DNA of 15,567 nucleotides, from NCBI GenBank assembly GCA_937124495.1, contig CAKZKZ010000495.1, positions 1 through 15,567 of the forward strand, in the 5' to 3' direction. The stretch is from an uncultured Dokdonia sp. GTDB taxonomy: Bacteria > Bacteroidota > Bacteroidia > Flavobacteriales > Flavobacteriaceae. The position numbers and the translations under genes are program-made. Positions 1-7,091 of the stretch are shown in pieces (the first letter of the stretch is position 1; every line of letters starts with the position of its first letter). Under the pieces are notes generated by a model. That model saw only the letters and a program-made list of their open reading frames with translations. It had not been told where the DNA came from and searched no databases.

Positions 1-237
1 GCTTACTTAAAAACATTTAATGATATGTATTCATTAAAAATAGATACCATTAAGTATGATCCTGATTTTATTATAGCCAAGAGTAAAAAAGGTGATTTAG
101 GTTTTGAAACGTACATTAATACTAAAGGCTTAATAGATGGCAAACACATATTAAAAGTGAACCGTTTAAGAATCAGAAAAGGGGATACAACAAATTGGAA
201 TATACATAAAATTCCTTTTTGGTACTATGAAGACTAA
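1..237 (+). CDS. C-terminal end of an unidentified protein, cut by the window start
   Basis: The frame is open from base 1, with codons AYLKTFND before the first ATG at position 25, so this is probably the 3' end of a longer gene and not a complete 70-residue protein. The visible 78 residues are charged, with many Lys, Asp and Ile, and end in IPFWYYED. There is no membrane segment or recognisable motif in the visible part. It stops at TAA (235-237). I do not recognise the family. A short complete gene starting at the ATG at 25 cannot be excluded, but no ribosome binding site or promoter stands out within the 24 available bases. Confidence 0.55.
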   Translation, partial: AYLKTFNDMYSLKIDTIKYDPDFIIAKSKKGDLGFETYINTKGLIDGKHILKVNRLRIRKGDTTNWNIHKIPFWYYED

Positions 238-275
238 TGCGTCACTGCTTTATTAAAACAGTATTTTTCTAATAG

Positions 276-428
276 AATAACTTAAAAAGTACCGCTCCTC
301 ACTCCCTAGAAATCACCGGCACGGGCGCCTTAAAGAATAAGAAGAGCTACGAACTTAGTGATGCACAGTTAAAGGGTATTCATAGATTTGCGAATTCTCA
401 TCGCTTATATCTCACTCAGTTGAAATAA
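276..428 (+). pseudogene. Possible decayed coding remnant without a start codon
   Basis: A 50-codon open stretch runs from just after a TAG (273-275) to TAA (426-428) without any ATG. Its C-terminal half reads like real protein, including SYELSDAQLKGIHRFANSHR, and its local base composition is richer in G and C than the flanks. That looks like the tail of a degraded gene. I do not recognise the family. No stable RNA structure was noticed. Together with the promoter at 460-489 this is all I see in the gap 238-535. Confidence 0.25.
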
Positions 429-459
429 CTAATTATAATCCTTCTTTTCCTATTCTTTT

Positions 460-489
460 TTTGCTTTCGCGAAAGCGTACTTATATTTG
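460..489 (+). promoter_or_regulatory. Flavobacterial-type promoter with a palindrome filling the spacer
   Basis: TTTG (460-463) and TATATTTG (482-489) are separated by 18 bp. This matches the known Bacteroidota housekeeping promoter pattern, TTTG about 19 bp upstream of TAnnTTTG. The predicted transcript starts near 496 and leads into the gene at 536. The spacer is largely the perfect palindrome GCTTTCGCGAAAGC (463-476). The motifs are read directly from the sequence; promoter activity is inferred. Confidence 0.6.
463..480 (-). repeat. Dispersed palindromic repeat, copy 1 (inverted orientation)
   Basis: GCTTTCGCGAAAGC is a perfect 14-bp palindrome. Read on the minus strand it continues upstream into TAAGTACGCTTTCGCGAAAG, matching the flank seen in the other copies (CTAAGTACGC then TTTCGCGAAAGCGGAATC). 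This copy is therefore in the opposite orientation to those at 5526, 7048 and 13845. Confidence 0.8.
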
Positions 490-535
490 TATCATCATGC
501 TTCCTTCTGAATGAAGTTACCTAAATATAGTATAC

Positions 536-1111
536 ATGAATCCTTCAAGACATTGTTCTTTATGCGAAAATCGAATTACGAGTTTTGAAAAAGAAATGAC
601 TTGTAAACTCACCAAAAGAAAACCTGAGTTTATACATACATGTCCTGACATTCAACTGGGTAAAAAGTTTCAAGAAAAACTAGAGCGTGCTATTCTAGAG
701 CTAGAAAACATACGCATATATAAAAGATCGACGTATTTGAGTTTTTTCTTTCTTATAATTATTGGATTATTTGCAATTATCAAAAGTGGAAATTTACCCG
801 AATGGACGTATCATTCAAGACACACATGGGAAACAGAACTAATAGTAATTGGTTTAGGAATGTCAACATTAACGGCTGCTACCTAAAAATTAAGCAAATT
901 TAGGAGAAAAGTTAAAAACGCACAGCACACTAAAAATAAAATAGATCTTGTATTAGATACCTACGGAATTAATTATACCTACCACATTGATGTGAAAGAA
1001 GAGGTTCACGGAACTCAATACCTAGACCTTACCTTAGAATTTAAAAATTGGACAAAAAAATCTACCATCACCTCATTTGTGATAGATTCAAAAAACAACA
1101 TACACACCTAA
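536..1111 (+). pseudogene. Cys4 zinc-ribbon/two-helix membrane protein split by an in-frame stop
   Basis: The first part (536-886, 116 residues) has a Cys4 N-terminus (C7-x2-C10, C23, C36) likely to bind zinc. It is followed by a charged helix, a transmembrane segment at about residues 64-82 and a second hydrophobic stretch at about 101-116, which ends abruptly at TAA (884-886). The same frame then stays open for another 74 codons to TAA at 1109-1111, reading KLSKFRRKVKNAQHTKNK and later EVHGTQYLDLTLEFKNW. From memory this matches the C-terminal part of an uncharacterised flavobacterial family of about 190 residues that begins MNPSxHCxLC. The gene therefore looks like one ORF broken by a point nonsense mutation, although a truncated but active protein, stop readthrough or a sequencing error are also possible. 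It has its own promoter at 460-489. Confidence 0.7.
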
Positions 1112-1129
1112 GAAAATCAACTTGTTTGC

Positions 1130-1138
1130 TATATTTGC
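1130..1138 (+). promoter_or_regulatory. Promoter core TATATTTGC just before the start codon
   Basis: TATATTTGC fits the Bacteroidota -7 pattern TAnnTTTG. It lies only 4 nt before the ATG at 1143, so the predicted start point falls at or next to the start codon and the mRNA could be leaderless. No TTTG is found at the right distance upstream, so support comes from the -7 element alone. Confidence 0.4.
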
Positions 1139-1142
1139 AGGA

Positions 1143-1457
1143 ATGAAAATACTTTGTTTATTATCATCCATATATGTTTTTTGTCTCTCAACAGTACCTT
1201 GCTGTTCGGGTGATGATTGCGATGATGAAATAAAAACAGAGCATACAGAGGATCATTCACATGACCATACTGACAATGACTTCGATACTTGTTCGCCATT
1301 TTTAACGTGTGGAGCTTGTTCAGGGTTTGTTTTTTCAAAATCTGGGTTTGCCTTTACGGAAGTTTACTTTCATGTTGACAAACTTATTACCGTCTATACA
1401 CCACAATTTACTGATGATTTTTACGCCAATATCTGGCAACCTCCCAAAATAAGTTAA
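1143..1457 (+). CDS. Small secreted His/Cys-rich protein (DUF6660-like), probably metal-related
   Basis: This 104-residue protein begins with a hydrophobic signal sequence (residues 1-18) ending near STVPCC. An acidic, His-rich stretch, HTEDHSHDHTDNDFD, follows. It then has a Cys cluster (C50, C56, C59) in DTCSPF..TCGAC and a C-terminus IWQPPKIS. The layout matches small exported Bacteroidota proteins that I recall as DUF6660, often encoded next to TonB-dependent receptors of metal loci. The His and Cys residues suggest periplasmic binding of copper or zinc, which is inference. The ATG at 1143 is preferred over the upstream in-frame TTG at 1122, because it gives a clean signal peptide and sits right after a promoter core. 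The receptor gene follows 91 nt downstream. Confidence 0.7.
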   Translation: MKILCLLSSIYVFCLSTVPCCSGDDCDDEIKTEHTEDHSHDHTDNDFDTCSPFLTCGACSGFVFSKSGFAFTEVYFHVDKLITVYTPQFTDDFYANIWQPPKIS

Positions 1458-1548
1458 TGACAGAAAATAGCTTAACGACTTTCAGCTAGCTATATTTCAC
1501 ATAGTCAATTCTACTATTCATATTATTAACTTTAAAATCATTAGACAA

Positions 1549-3723
1549 ATGAAACATTTCATATTGCCTCTATTGGCAATGCTATATACATCATTAACTT
1601 TTGGACAAAATACATTCAAGGCCACTGTTAAAGATAAAGAGAGTAAAGAAACACTTATGGGCGTTACCGCATATGTACAAGGTACAAGCAACGGCTCTAG
1701 TACAGACGAAAACGGTTATATAGAAATCATTAATATTCCAAACGGAACTCAAGCCATTATTTTCACATATATCGGGTATGAAGAGAACAAAATAACATTC
1801 AGCTTTCCATTAGAAAAAACCGATCCTGTTGAAATATTACTTTCAAAAAGTGAAGGAGAAGAATTGGAAGAAATAATCATTGCTTCTACCCGCTCCAAAA
1901 GAACTATTTCCAACATACCAACACGAGTAGAAGTTATTTCGGGAGAAGAACTAGAGGAAAAAGGAAATATGAAGCCAGGCGACATCCGTATGATGCTTAA
2001 CGAAAGTACGGGTATACAGACCCAACAAACTTCGGCTACCTCTTACAATTCGAGCATCCGTATTCAAGGACTAGATGGAAAATATACTCAAATATTAAGG
2101 GATGGTTTTCCATTGTACGCAGGATTTTCAGGTGGTTTAAGTTTAATGCAAATTGCTCCATTAGACTTAAAACAAGTCGAAGTGATTAAAGGCGCCTCAT
2201 CAACATTATATGGCGGTGGTGCTATTGCAGGTTTGGTCAATCTTGTTTCAAAAACCCCTAAGGAAGAAAGGGAGTTGAGTTTTATGCTTAATGGTACATC
2301 TGCATTAGGTCTGGATGTCAGTGGATTCTACTCACAAAAATTCAATAAAGTTGGTACGACTGTTTTTGCTTCATATAATTTAGGCACGCCTTACGATCCT
2401 GCAGATATCGGACTTACGGCTATTCCTAAATTTACGCGATACACCCTAAATCCGAGATTGTTTGTAGATGTCGATGATAAAACTTCCCTCAACATTGGTT
2501 TTAATAGCACCGTGGAAGATCGTATAGGTGGTGATATCGAATTTATTAAAGGTGACAGTGATATAACCAATGTGTTTTTTGAAAAAAATAACACTACTCG
2601 TTTCAGTACCCAATTGGGGTTGGATCATCAACTCAACGCCAAATCAAAACTATCACTAAAAAATAGTGTCAGTTTTTATGACCGAAGTATTGAAATTCCT
2701 GATTTTAAATTCTCAGGTGCCCAACTATCTTCATTCAGTGAGGCAAACTACACACATAATAATACAACATCTGAATGGGTGATTGGCGCCAATCTTTGGA
2801 CCGATAAGTTTACCCAAGACACATCAAATACTTCTGAAGTTGTAGATTACAATCACATCACTACAGGTGTCTTTGTACAAAACACTTGGGATGTAACTGA
2901 AAAATTCGTTCTAGAAACTGGCTTGAGAACGGACTATCAAAACGAGTATGGTTTTTTTGCATTGCCTAGAATTTCTGCATTATTAAAAGTGAATCCAAAA
3001 CTATCAATGCGACTTGGCGGTGGTTTGGGATACAAAACGCCCACTGTTTTTACAGAAGATGCTGAACGTATACAATTTAGAAATGTACTTCCTATTGATG
3101 TTTCCAATACAGAAGCTGAACAGAGTATTGGTGGTAATTTTGATATCAACTATAAGATACCGCTATCTGACCAGCTATTTTTCAGCATAAACACCTTATT
3201 CTTTTACACACAAATAGAAGATCCCCTAGTTCTTGTTCCGTTAAGCAACAGTCTTTATGAGTTTCAACAGCCAAATGGCTTTATTGACACAAAAGGTATT
3301 GAAACGAACATAAAATTAGCGTATGACGATTTTGCCCTTTTTATTGGCTATACATTAGCAGATGTCAATGAAAACATCAACGGAACAGAGAGCACCTTTC
3401 CTTTGGTTTCAACACACCGATTGAATAATGTCCTTATGTATGAAGTGGAAGGGAAATTGAAAATGGGCTTAGAAGCATATTATTTTAGCCCTCAAGAATT
3501 GAATGATGGGACAACGGGGAGGCAATATTGGCTTTTTGGATTTATGGTAGAGAAGCTTTGGGATAATTTTTCCATTTTTATCAACTTTGAGAACTTTGGC
3601 GATACTCGGCAAACCAAGTTTGACAGTATCTTTACAGGCTCGGTCGCTAATCCTTCATTCAGGGATATTTATGCCCCTGTTGATGGTTTTGTTGTGAATG
3701 GAGGCCTGAAGATAAAGCTATAA
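1549..3723 (+). CDS. TonB-dependent outer-membrane receptor
   Basis: At 724 residues it has the full receptor layout. A signal peptide (1-19, cleavage before Q20) is followed by a carboxypeptidase-regulatory-like beta-sandwich (about 22-105, with the GYxE and FTYIGYE hallmarks). A TonB box region, EEIIIASTR (107-115), leads into the plug domain (about 120-236, with RIQGLDGKYTQILRDG and VEVIKGASSTLYGGG), and the rest is a beta-barrel. It imports a ligand across the outer membrane using TonB-ExbBD energy. No SusD partner is nearby, so a glycan-uptake role is unlikely. The preceding His/Cys-rich protein gene points to metal or metal-chelate uptake or sensing; the substrate is inferred from context only. 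The length is typical of the siderophore/metal class and shorter than SusC proteins. The frame is intact. Confidence 0.93.
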   Translation: MKHFILPLLAMLYTSLTFGQNTFKATVKDKESKETLMGVTAYVQGTSNGSSTDENGYIEIINIPNGTQAIIFTYIGYEENKITFSFPLEKTDPVEILLSKSEGEELEEIIIASTRSKRTISNIPTRVEVISGEELEEKGNMKPGDIRMMLNESTGIQTQQTSATSYNSSIRIQGLDGKYTQILRDGFPLYAGFSGGLSLMQIAPLDLKQVEVIKGASSTLYGGGAIAGLVNLVSKTPKEERELSFMLNGTSALGLDVSGFYSQKFNKVGTTVFASYNLGTPYDPADIGLTAIPKFTRYTLNPRLFVDVDDKTSLNIGFNSTVEDRIGGDIEFIKGDSDITNVFFEKNNTTRFSTQLGLDHQLNAKSKLSLKNSVSFYDRSIEIPDFKFSGAQLSSFSEANYTHNNTTSEWVIGANLWTDKFTQDTSNTSEVVDYNHITTGVFVQNTWDVTEKFVLETGLRTDYQNEYGFFALPRISALLKVNPKLSMRLGGGLGYKTPTVFTEDAERIQFRNVLPIDVSNTEAEQSIGGNFDINYKIPLSDQLFFSINTLFFYTQIEDPLVLVPLSNSLYEFQQPNGFIDTKGIETNIKLAYDDFALFIGYTLADVNENINGTESTFPLVSTHRLNNVLMYEVEGKLKMGLEAYYFSPQELNDGTTGRQYWLFGFMVEKLWDNFSIFINFENFGDTRQTKFDSIFTGSVANPSFRDIYAPVDGFVVNGGLKIKL

Positions 3724-3781
3724 TTTCATATATTAAAGATTCAATATAAAATTGATATCGTCTAAAGAAATTGAACATCTA

Positions 3782-3874
3782 ATAAGGGTATGCTTACATA
3801 GTGGCAAGTGTAGAATGGCTAAGTGCGCTTTCGCGAAATGGTATGCTGAACTTGTCGAAGTAGCATACCCTTAT
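3782..3874 (+). repeat. REP-like inverted-repeat cluster between genes
   Basis: ATAAGGGTATGCT (3782-3794) is perfectly inverted as AGCATACCCTTAT (3862-3874). A second, inner pair uses the same right arm: GGTATGCT (3840-3847) and AGCATACC (3862-3869) around GAACTTGTCGAAGT. The core TGCTGAACTTGTCGAAGTAG resembles a short repeat I recall as frequent between flavobacterial genes. A decayed copy of the palindromic repeat lies inside (3819-3838). It could fold as a terminator-like hairpin after the receptor gene, although no T-run follows. The rest of the 187-bp gap 3724-3910 holds nothing recognisable. Confidence 0.7.
3819..3838 (+). repeat. Dispersed palindromic repeat, copy 2 (right arm decayed)
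   Basis: CTAAGTGCGCTTTCGCGAAA keeps the left flank and left arm of the repeat, but the right arm changes to ATGG instead of GCGG. It is in the same orientation as the copies at 5526, 7048 and 13845. Confidence 0.7.
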
Positions 3875-3910
3875 AAAAAGAACTGATTTATAACAAACGC
3901 TAAACTTAAT

Positions 3911-4534
3911 ATGATGTGTCCCCTTTGCAGCTCGCCATTGATCACCCAAAAAGATGCACATTTTTATAACTGTGACACCTGTAAAGCGATTGTGAAAAAT
4001 TCAGACTACTACCTCACTGCTGCTGAAGAAAAAGCACATTATGAACTTCACAATAATGACGTAGAGGATGTTCGATATCAAAACTTCACTATGCCCATTA
4101 CACAGTATGTACTAGATACTTTCTTGCCTACCCATAAAGGTTTAGATTTTGGAAGTGGTACAGGTCCGGTTATTTCAAGCATGTTAGCAAAAGAAAACTA
4201 TAATATTGTCCCATACGATCCCTTCTTTGCACCTGATCAAAGTGTATTGAATACCGCGTATGACTATATAGTTAGCTGTGAAGTTTTTGAGCATTTTAAC
4301 AATCCAAAACTAGAAATTGATCGGCTTACGTCCTTATTACAACCAAATGGAATGCTGCTTATCATGACCTTATTGTATCATGATACAATTGATTTTAAGA
4401 CCTGGCATTATCGAAACGATCCTACACATATCTTTATCTATCGAGCAGAAACCATCGACTATATTGCAAAAGAAAAGAACCTTGATATCCTTGAACTCAC
4501 CAACAGATTCATCGTTTTAAGAAAGAGAGATTAA
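3911..4534 (+). CDS. Zinc-ribbon class I SAM-dependent methyltransferase
   Basis: The 207-residue protein opens with a four-Cys zinc ribbon (C3-x2-C6 and C21-x2-C24). A class I methyltransferase fold follows. Motif I is LDFGSGTGP (78-86), which binds S-adenosylmethionine. The acidic residue after strand 2 is D103 in VPYDPFF. The stretch around DYIVSCEVFEHF (118-129) is motif IV, and LQPNGMLLIMT is the post-motif strand. The substrate is unknown. Zinc-ribbon methyltransferases of this type act on small metabolites, RNA or sugar intermediates, and nothing here discriminates between these. There is a second ATG directly after the first, so the start could be 3914. It appears to be monocistronic, with repeats on both sides. 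Confidence 0.85.
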   Translation: MMCPLCSSPLITQKDAHFYNCDTCKAIVKNSDYYLTAAEEKAHYELHNNDVEDVRYQNFTMPITQYVLDTFLPTHKGLDFGSGTGPVISSMLAKENYNIVPYDPFFAPDQSVLNTAYDYIVSCEVFEHFNNPKLEIDRLTSLLQPNGMLLIMTLLYHDTIDFKTWHYRNDPTHIFIYRAETIDYIAKEKNLDILELTNRFIVLRKRD

Positions 4535-4573
4535 AAAACATGAAAATTATTTTAATACTCTTTGCTTATTAAT

Positions 4574-4602
4574 GAGAACGCTTTCGCGAAAGCGGAATTC
4601 TC
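4574..4602 (+). repeat. Dispersed palindromic repeat, copy 3 (perfect core)
   Basis: CGCTTTCGCGAAAGCG (4579-4594) is a perfect 16-bp palindrome. It is enclosed by GAGAA (4574-4578) and TTCTC (4598-4602), giving a longer stem, and the CTAAGTA left flank is absent. It lies about 40 bp after the methyltransferase stop, so it may act as a terminator-like hairpin. Confidence 0.85.
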
Positions 4603-4603
4603 C

Positions 4604-4643
4604 CTTCTCAAATTTCATATTCAGTTTGTATTTATTACATTAG
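4604..4643 (+). promoter_or_regulatory. Promoter-like segment shared with 5590-5629 (copy A)
   Basis: This 40-bp segment matches 5590-5629 at 36 of 40 positions and lies 49 nt before the ATG at 4693. It contains TTTC (4613-4616), a 19-bp spacer and TACATTAG (4636-4643). Each element is one base off the Bacteroidota TTTG-N19-TAnnTTTG promoter. The conserved position before two different genes supports a promoter role. Confidence 0.5.
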
Positions 4644-4692
4644 GTACATAAAATTAATTATAGTCATATTTCTGGACTAGACATTTTAGAAA

Positions 4693-5412
4693 ATGAAAGT
4701 ATCTATAATAAGCATATTGATCATCGGAATTGCAGTCTTAATTGCAACAAAAAAGCAAGACAATCCATCGAATGAATTTATAAACTCTAAAAAGAATCAA
4801 AAAATTACCGCTAAGGAGTTTGTACATACAATAGATTCTTTGGGCTATTTTAAATACACAGATGTAAAAAATTTGAAAAGCTTAAAGCAAAATCACTTGG
4901 AAAGTTTTAGCGCTGGCGGATCTTGGGGTGGAATTTGGGATGATGAAACCAATACACCACTAGATTACCGATATTATATCTGTGATGGAGAGTATGTTTA
5001 TGAGCAAGGCGGATTTACTGGAATGTTAGATGAAATGAAATCAACATTTGAAAAAATTGGATATAAAATAAGAATTGATGATCATTTTGAAGAGTGGGAT
5101 CACCAAAAGGAGTGGCTCAATCATAGCATTACAATAAATGGTAATAAATATGTTATTTTCAAGAACTTTAAAGGATATGGTTGGGGTGAAGCTGTTCAAA
5201 GATTGGCAGAAATATTAAATTCCGAATTCGAAAAGCAGAATATTAAAGAACGAATTTATCTAATACATGGCGGAAATGATGGTTCTTTACTATTCTTAGA
5301 TGAGGATTTGTATAATTATTTCTATAAAGTATTTACGGCCCCTCAATGGAAACCACTAGAAGTAAAAGAATGGATACAAGTAATGGGGGTTACATCCATG
5401 AAATTAGATTAG
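4693..5412 (+). CDS. Membrane-anchored protein of unknown function
   Basis: The protein has 239 residues. A single N-terminal hydrophobic segment (about 3-18, VSIISILIIGIAVLIA) is followed at once by KKQ. No signal-peptidase site or lipobox Cys is seen, so it is probably anchored in the inner membrane with the bulk in the periplasm. The soluble part is rich in aromatic residues and Asp/Glu, with motifs such as GGSWGGIWDD and FKGYGWGEAVQRL. It contains no recognised catalytic signature. The family was not recognised; it resembles small orphan genes common in Flavobacteriaceae. The start follows a promoter-like segment that is shared with the next gene. Confidence 0.7.
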   Translation: MKVSIISILIIGIAVLIATKKQDNPSNEFINSKKNQKITAKEFVHTIDSLGYFKYTDVKNLKSLKQNHLESFSAGGSWGGIWDDETNTPLDYRYYICDGEYVYEQGGFTGMLDEMKSTFEKIGYKIRIDDHFEEWDHQKEWLNHSITINGNKYVIFKNFKGYGWGEAVQRLAEILNSEFEKQNIKERIYLIHGGNDGSLLFLDEDLYNYFYKVFTAPQWKPLEVKEWIQVMGVTSMKLD

Positions 5413-5525
5413 AAAACTACCGATAACAATTGTACCCGTTACTTAGTTCTATCATTAAAAAAAGCAAGCATATATAAGTTATTTTGAACGCGTTTCTCTT
5501 TCACTAGTGAGTATTTTGAATCTAG

Positions 5526-5544
5526 CTAAGTACGCATTCGCAAA
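5526..5544 (+). repeat. Dispersed palindromic repeat, copy 4 (decayed)
   Basis: CTAAGTACGCATTCGCAAA keeps the conserved left flank CTAAGTACGC, but two changes have broken the palindromic core. It appears to be a relic of the same element in forward orientation. Nothing else was recognised in 5413-5589. Confidence 0.6.
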
Positions 5545-5589
5545 CCTACCACACTCGAAGACAGGAGCAAAATCACTTACTCATAAAAA

Positions 5590-5629
5590 CTTCTCAAATT
5601 TCATATTCGACTTGTATTTATTATATTAG
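5590..5629 (+). promoter_or_regulatory. Promoter-like segment shared with 4604-4643 (copy B)
   Basis: This segment matches copy A at 36 of 40 positions and lies 45 nt before the ATG at 5675. TTTC (5599-5602), 19 bp and TATATTAG (5622-5629) form the same near-consensus promoter. Sequence similarity stops right after the -7 box, and the two downstream proteins are unrelated. Confidence 0.5.
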
Positions 5630-5674
5630 AGTATTAAAACACCTAATTACGCTTATATAAATACCTTAGATATC

Positions 5675-6604
5675 ATGATAAAAAAACTACTATTATTTAT
5701 TTTTGGCTTTATAGCATGTCATGCGTTTTCTCAAGATGAAGATTGCGACTTTTCTGACGGCAATTATTATTTACAAGTGTTAATAGTCACAGATGAAATC
5801 CCTAGTGTTGATTATGACAAAGATGATTTTATTGCACATTTAGAAACTAATAGCTCTATTTCTGAGGCTGACTCACAATTTCTAAATGAACATCTTGTAG
5901 ATGTTTACAGACAATACCCTAATAGCACTGGAGATCCAGGTCAAAAATATGTGTATGTTGTTTCAGATGATGAGACCGTTGAGACCTTATTCAATACATA
6001 TACAGAATCGGTAAATGCTATTTATCTCTATTGCGATTGTGAATTTGAAGATGGATATTCTTACTATTATGCTAGGCTTATTACTGATGACCTTCCGGGA
6101 GATGATTTTAATAAAACTGATTTTATCAATCACATAATCTCAAATAGCACTCCTTCTACTAGTCAATTGGATTTCCTAAACGATAGGATAGTAGAAGTTG
6201 TGAATGCATTTCCTTCAGCACAATCAGAAAGCTTACAAAAAACGGTAAAGGTTATTTCAGATTATGACATATTCGTTCCCTTTTTATATGATTTTCCGTC
6301 GTCGTTTAGTCTAGTTGAGTTGATCTGTGATAATGCAACACTATCAACTAATGAAAGCACCAACACTATCAATGATATTACTATATTCCCAAATCCTGTT
6401 GTTAGAAACTCGACCATACATATTGACAATCAATTTGTAGAAGAATTATTTATATATGATGTCACTGGAAAACTTTTGGACACAAGAGTCGTGAAAGGAC
6501 TAAGTACGATTGCCATGAATGCGTTTGATCTAAAGTCTGGTGTGTATTTTTTAAAATTTACATCTAAAGAGGGGCACATCACAAAAAAAGTAATCGTTAA
6601 GTAA
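5675..6604 (+). CDS. Secreted protein with duplicated domain and type IX sorting tail
   Basis: The 309-residue protein has a signal peptide (1-19, cut near AFSQ). Two related modules of about 98 residues follow (22-119 and 121-217). They align through DCDFSDGNYYLQVLIVTDEI and CEFEDGYSYYYARLITDDLP, DKDDFIAHL and NKTDFINHI, SQFLNEHLVDV and LDFLNDRIVEV, and YVVSDDE and KVISDYD. After a Ser/Thr/Asn linker comes a C-terminal sorting domain (about 235-309) with IFPNPV, IYDVTGKLL and LKSGVYFLKF, ending KKVIVK. This is the type A signal known to direct Bacteroidota proteins through the type IX system for release or surface attachment. The modules were not recognised and carry no visible catalytic motif. 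The next gene starts 12 nt later and may be cotranscribed. Confidence 0.85.
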   Translation: MIKKLLLFIFGFIACHAFSQDEDCDFSDGNYYLQVLIVTDEIPSVDYDKDDFIAHLETNSSISEADSQFLNEHLVDVYRQYPNSTGDPGQKYVYVVSDDETVETLFNTYTESVNAIYLYCDCEFEDGYSYYYARLITDDLPGDDFNKTDFINHIISNSTPSTSQLDFLNDRIVEVVNAFPSAQSESLQKTVKVISDYDIFVPFLYDFPSSFSLVELICDNATLSTNESTNTINDITIFPNPVVRNSTIHIDNQFVEELFIYDVTGKLLDTRVVKGLSTIAMNAFDLKSGVYFLKFTSKEGHITKKVIVK

Positions 6605-6616
6605 CTTAGCAATTCG

Positions 6617-7006
6617 ATGAAAAATAAGAAACAACTATTTCTAAAATTCCCAGAGTACTATTTGATTGTATTAACCATGCTAGGTGGCTATACGCCTCCA
6701 TTTTCTATAAACCCTGTTTTTGTGGGTATCCTAGCCATATTGATTATTCAAATAATCTTTAAAAACAAGATTATAGGAACTGTATTAGGTGTTCTTTTTT
6801 TAGTAATAAACCTATATATGCTAGGCGCATTAATTTCAGAGTTTAATGAATTCACAGCTTTTAATGCAGATGCAAAACAATTATTAGTTGTTGGGCTCAC
6901 ACTTTGGAGTTTAAATATGCTGGCCTCATGTACTATGATTTACAAATATAGTATCATGAATCTGAAAAGGAATCCTCAAGTAGCCTATACAGGAAAGATA
7001 TCATAG
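6617..7006 (+). CDS. Small multi-pass membrane protein, unknown function
   Basis: The 129-residue protein has about four hydrophobic helices (roughly 14-24, 33-49, 52-74 and 86-108), a basic N-terminus and a basic C-terminal tail. No family was recognised. It lies 12 nt after the type IX-exported protein gene, so it is probably in the same transcript. It converges with the minus-strand operon ending at 7092. A role in immunity or transport for either neighbour is possible, but nothing in the sequence shows it. Confidence 0.65.
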   Translation: MKNKKQLFLKFPEYYLIVLTMLGGYTPPFSINPVFVGILAILIIQIIFKNKIIGTVLGVLFLVINLYMLGALISEFNEFTAFNADAKQLLVVGLTLWSLNMLASCTMIYKYSIMNLKRNPQVAYTGKIS

Positions 7007-7047
7007 CTAAAGGGGTTCTGAATATAATTGGCATCTATTAAATCAAA

Positions 7048-7079
7048 CTAAGTACGCTTTCGCGAAAGCGGAATCAGAC
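7048..7079 (+). repeat. Dispersed palindromic repeat, copy 5, between convergent genes
   Basis: The perfect palindrome CGCTTTCGCGAAAGCG (7055-7070) has the full left flank CTAAGTA and right flank GAATCAGAC. It matches the copy inside rmuC (13845-13876) at 30 of 32 positions. It sits between the stops of two convergent genes (7006 and 7092), where it could serve as a two-way terminator hairpin. Confidence 0.85.
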
Positions 7080-7091
7080 GTAACTACATTT

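Noticed and set aside
3782..3874. CRISPR-like array from repeated GGTATGCT units
   Set aside because: There are only inverted arms, with no regular direct repeats and spacers and no cas genes.
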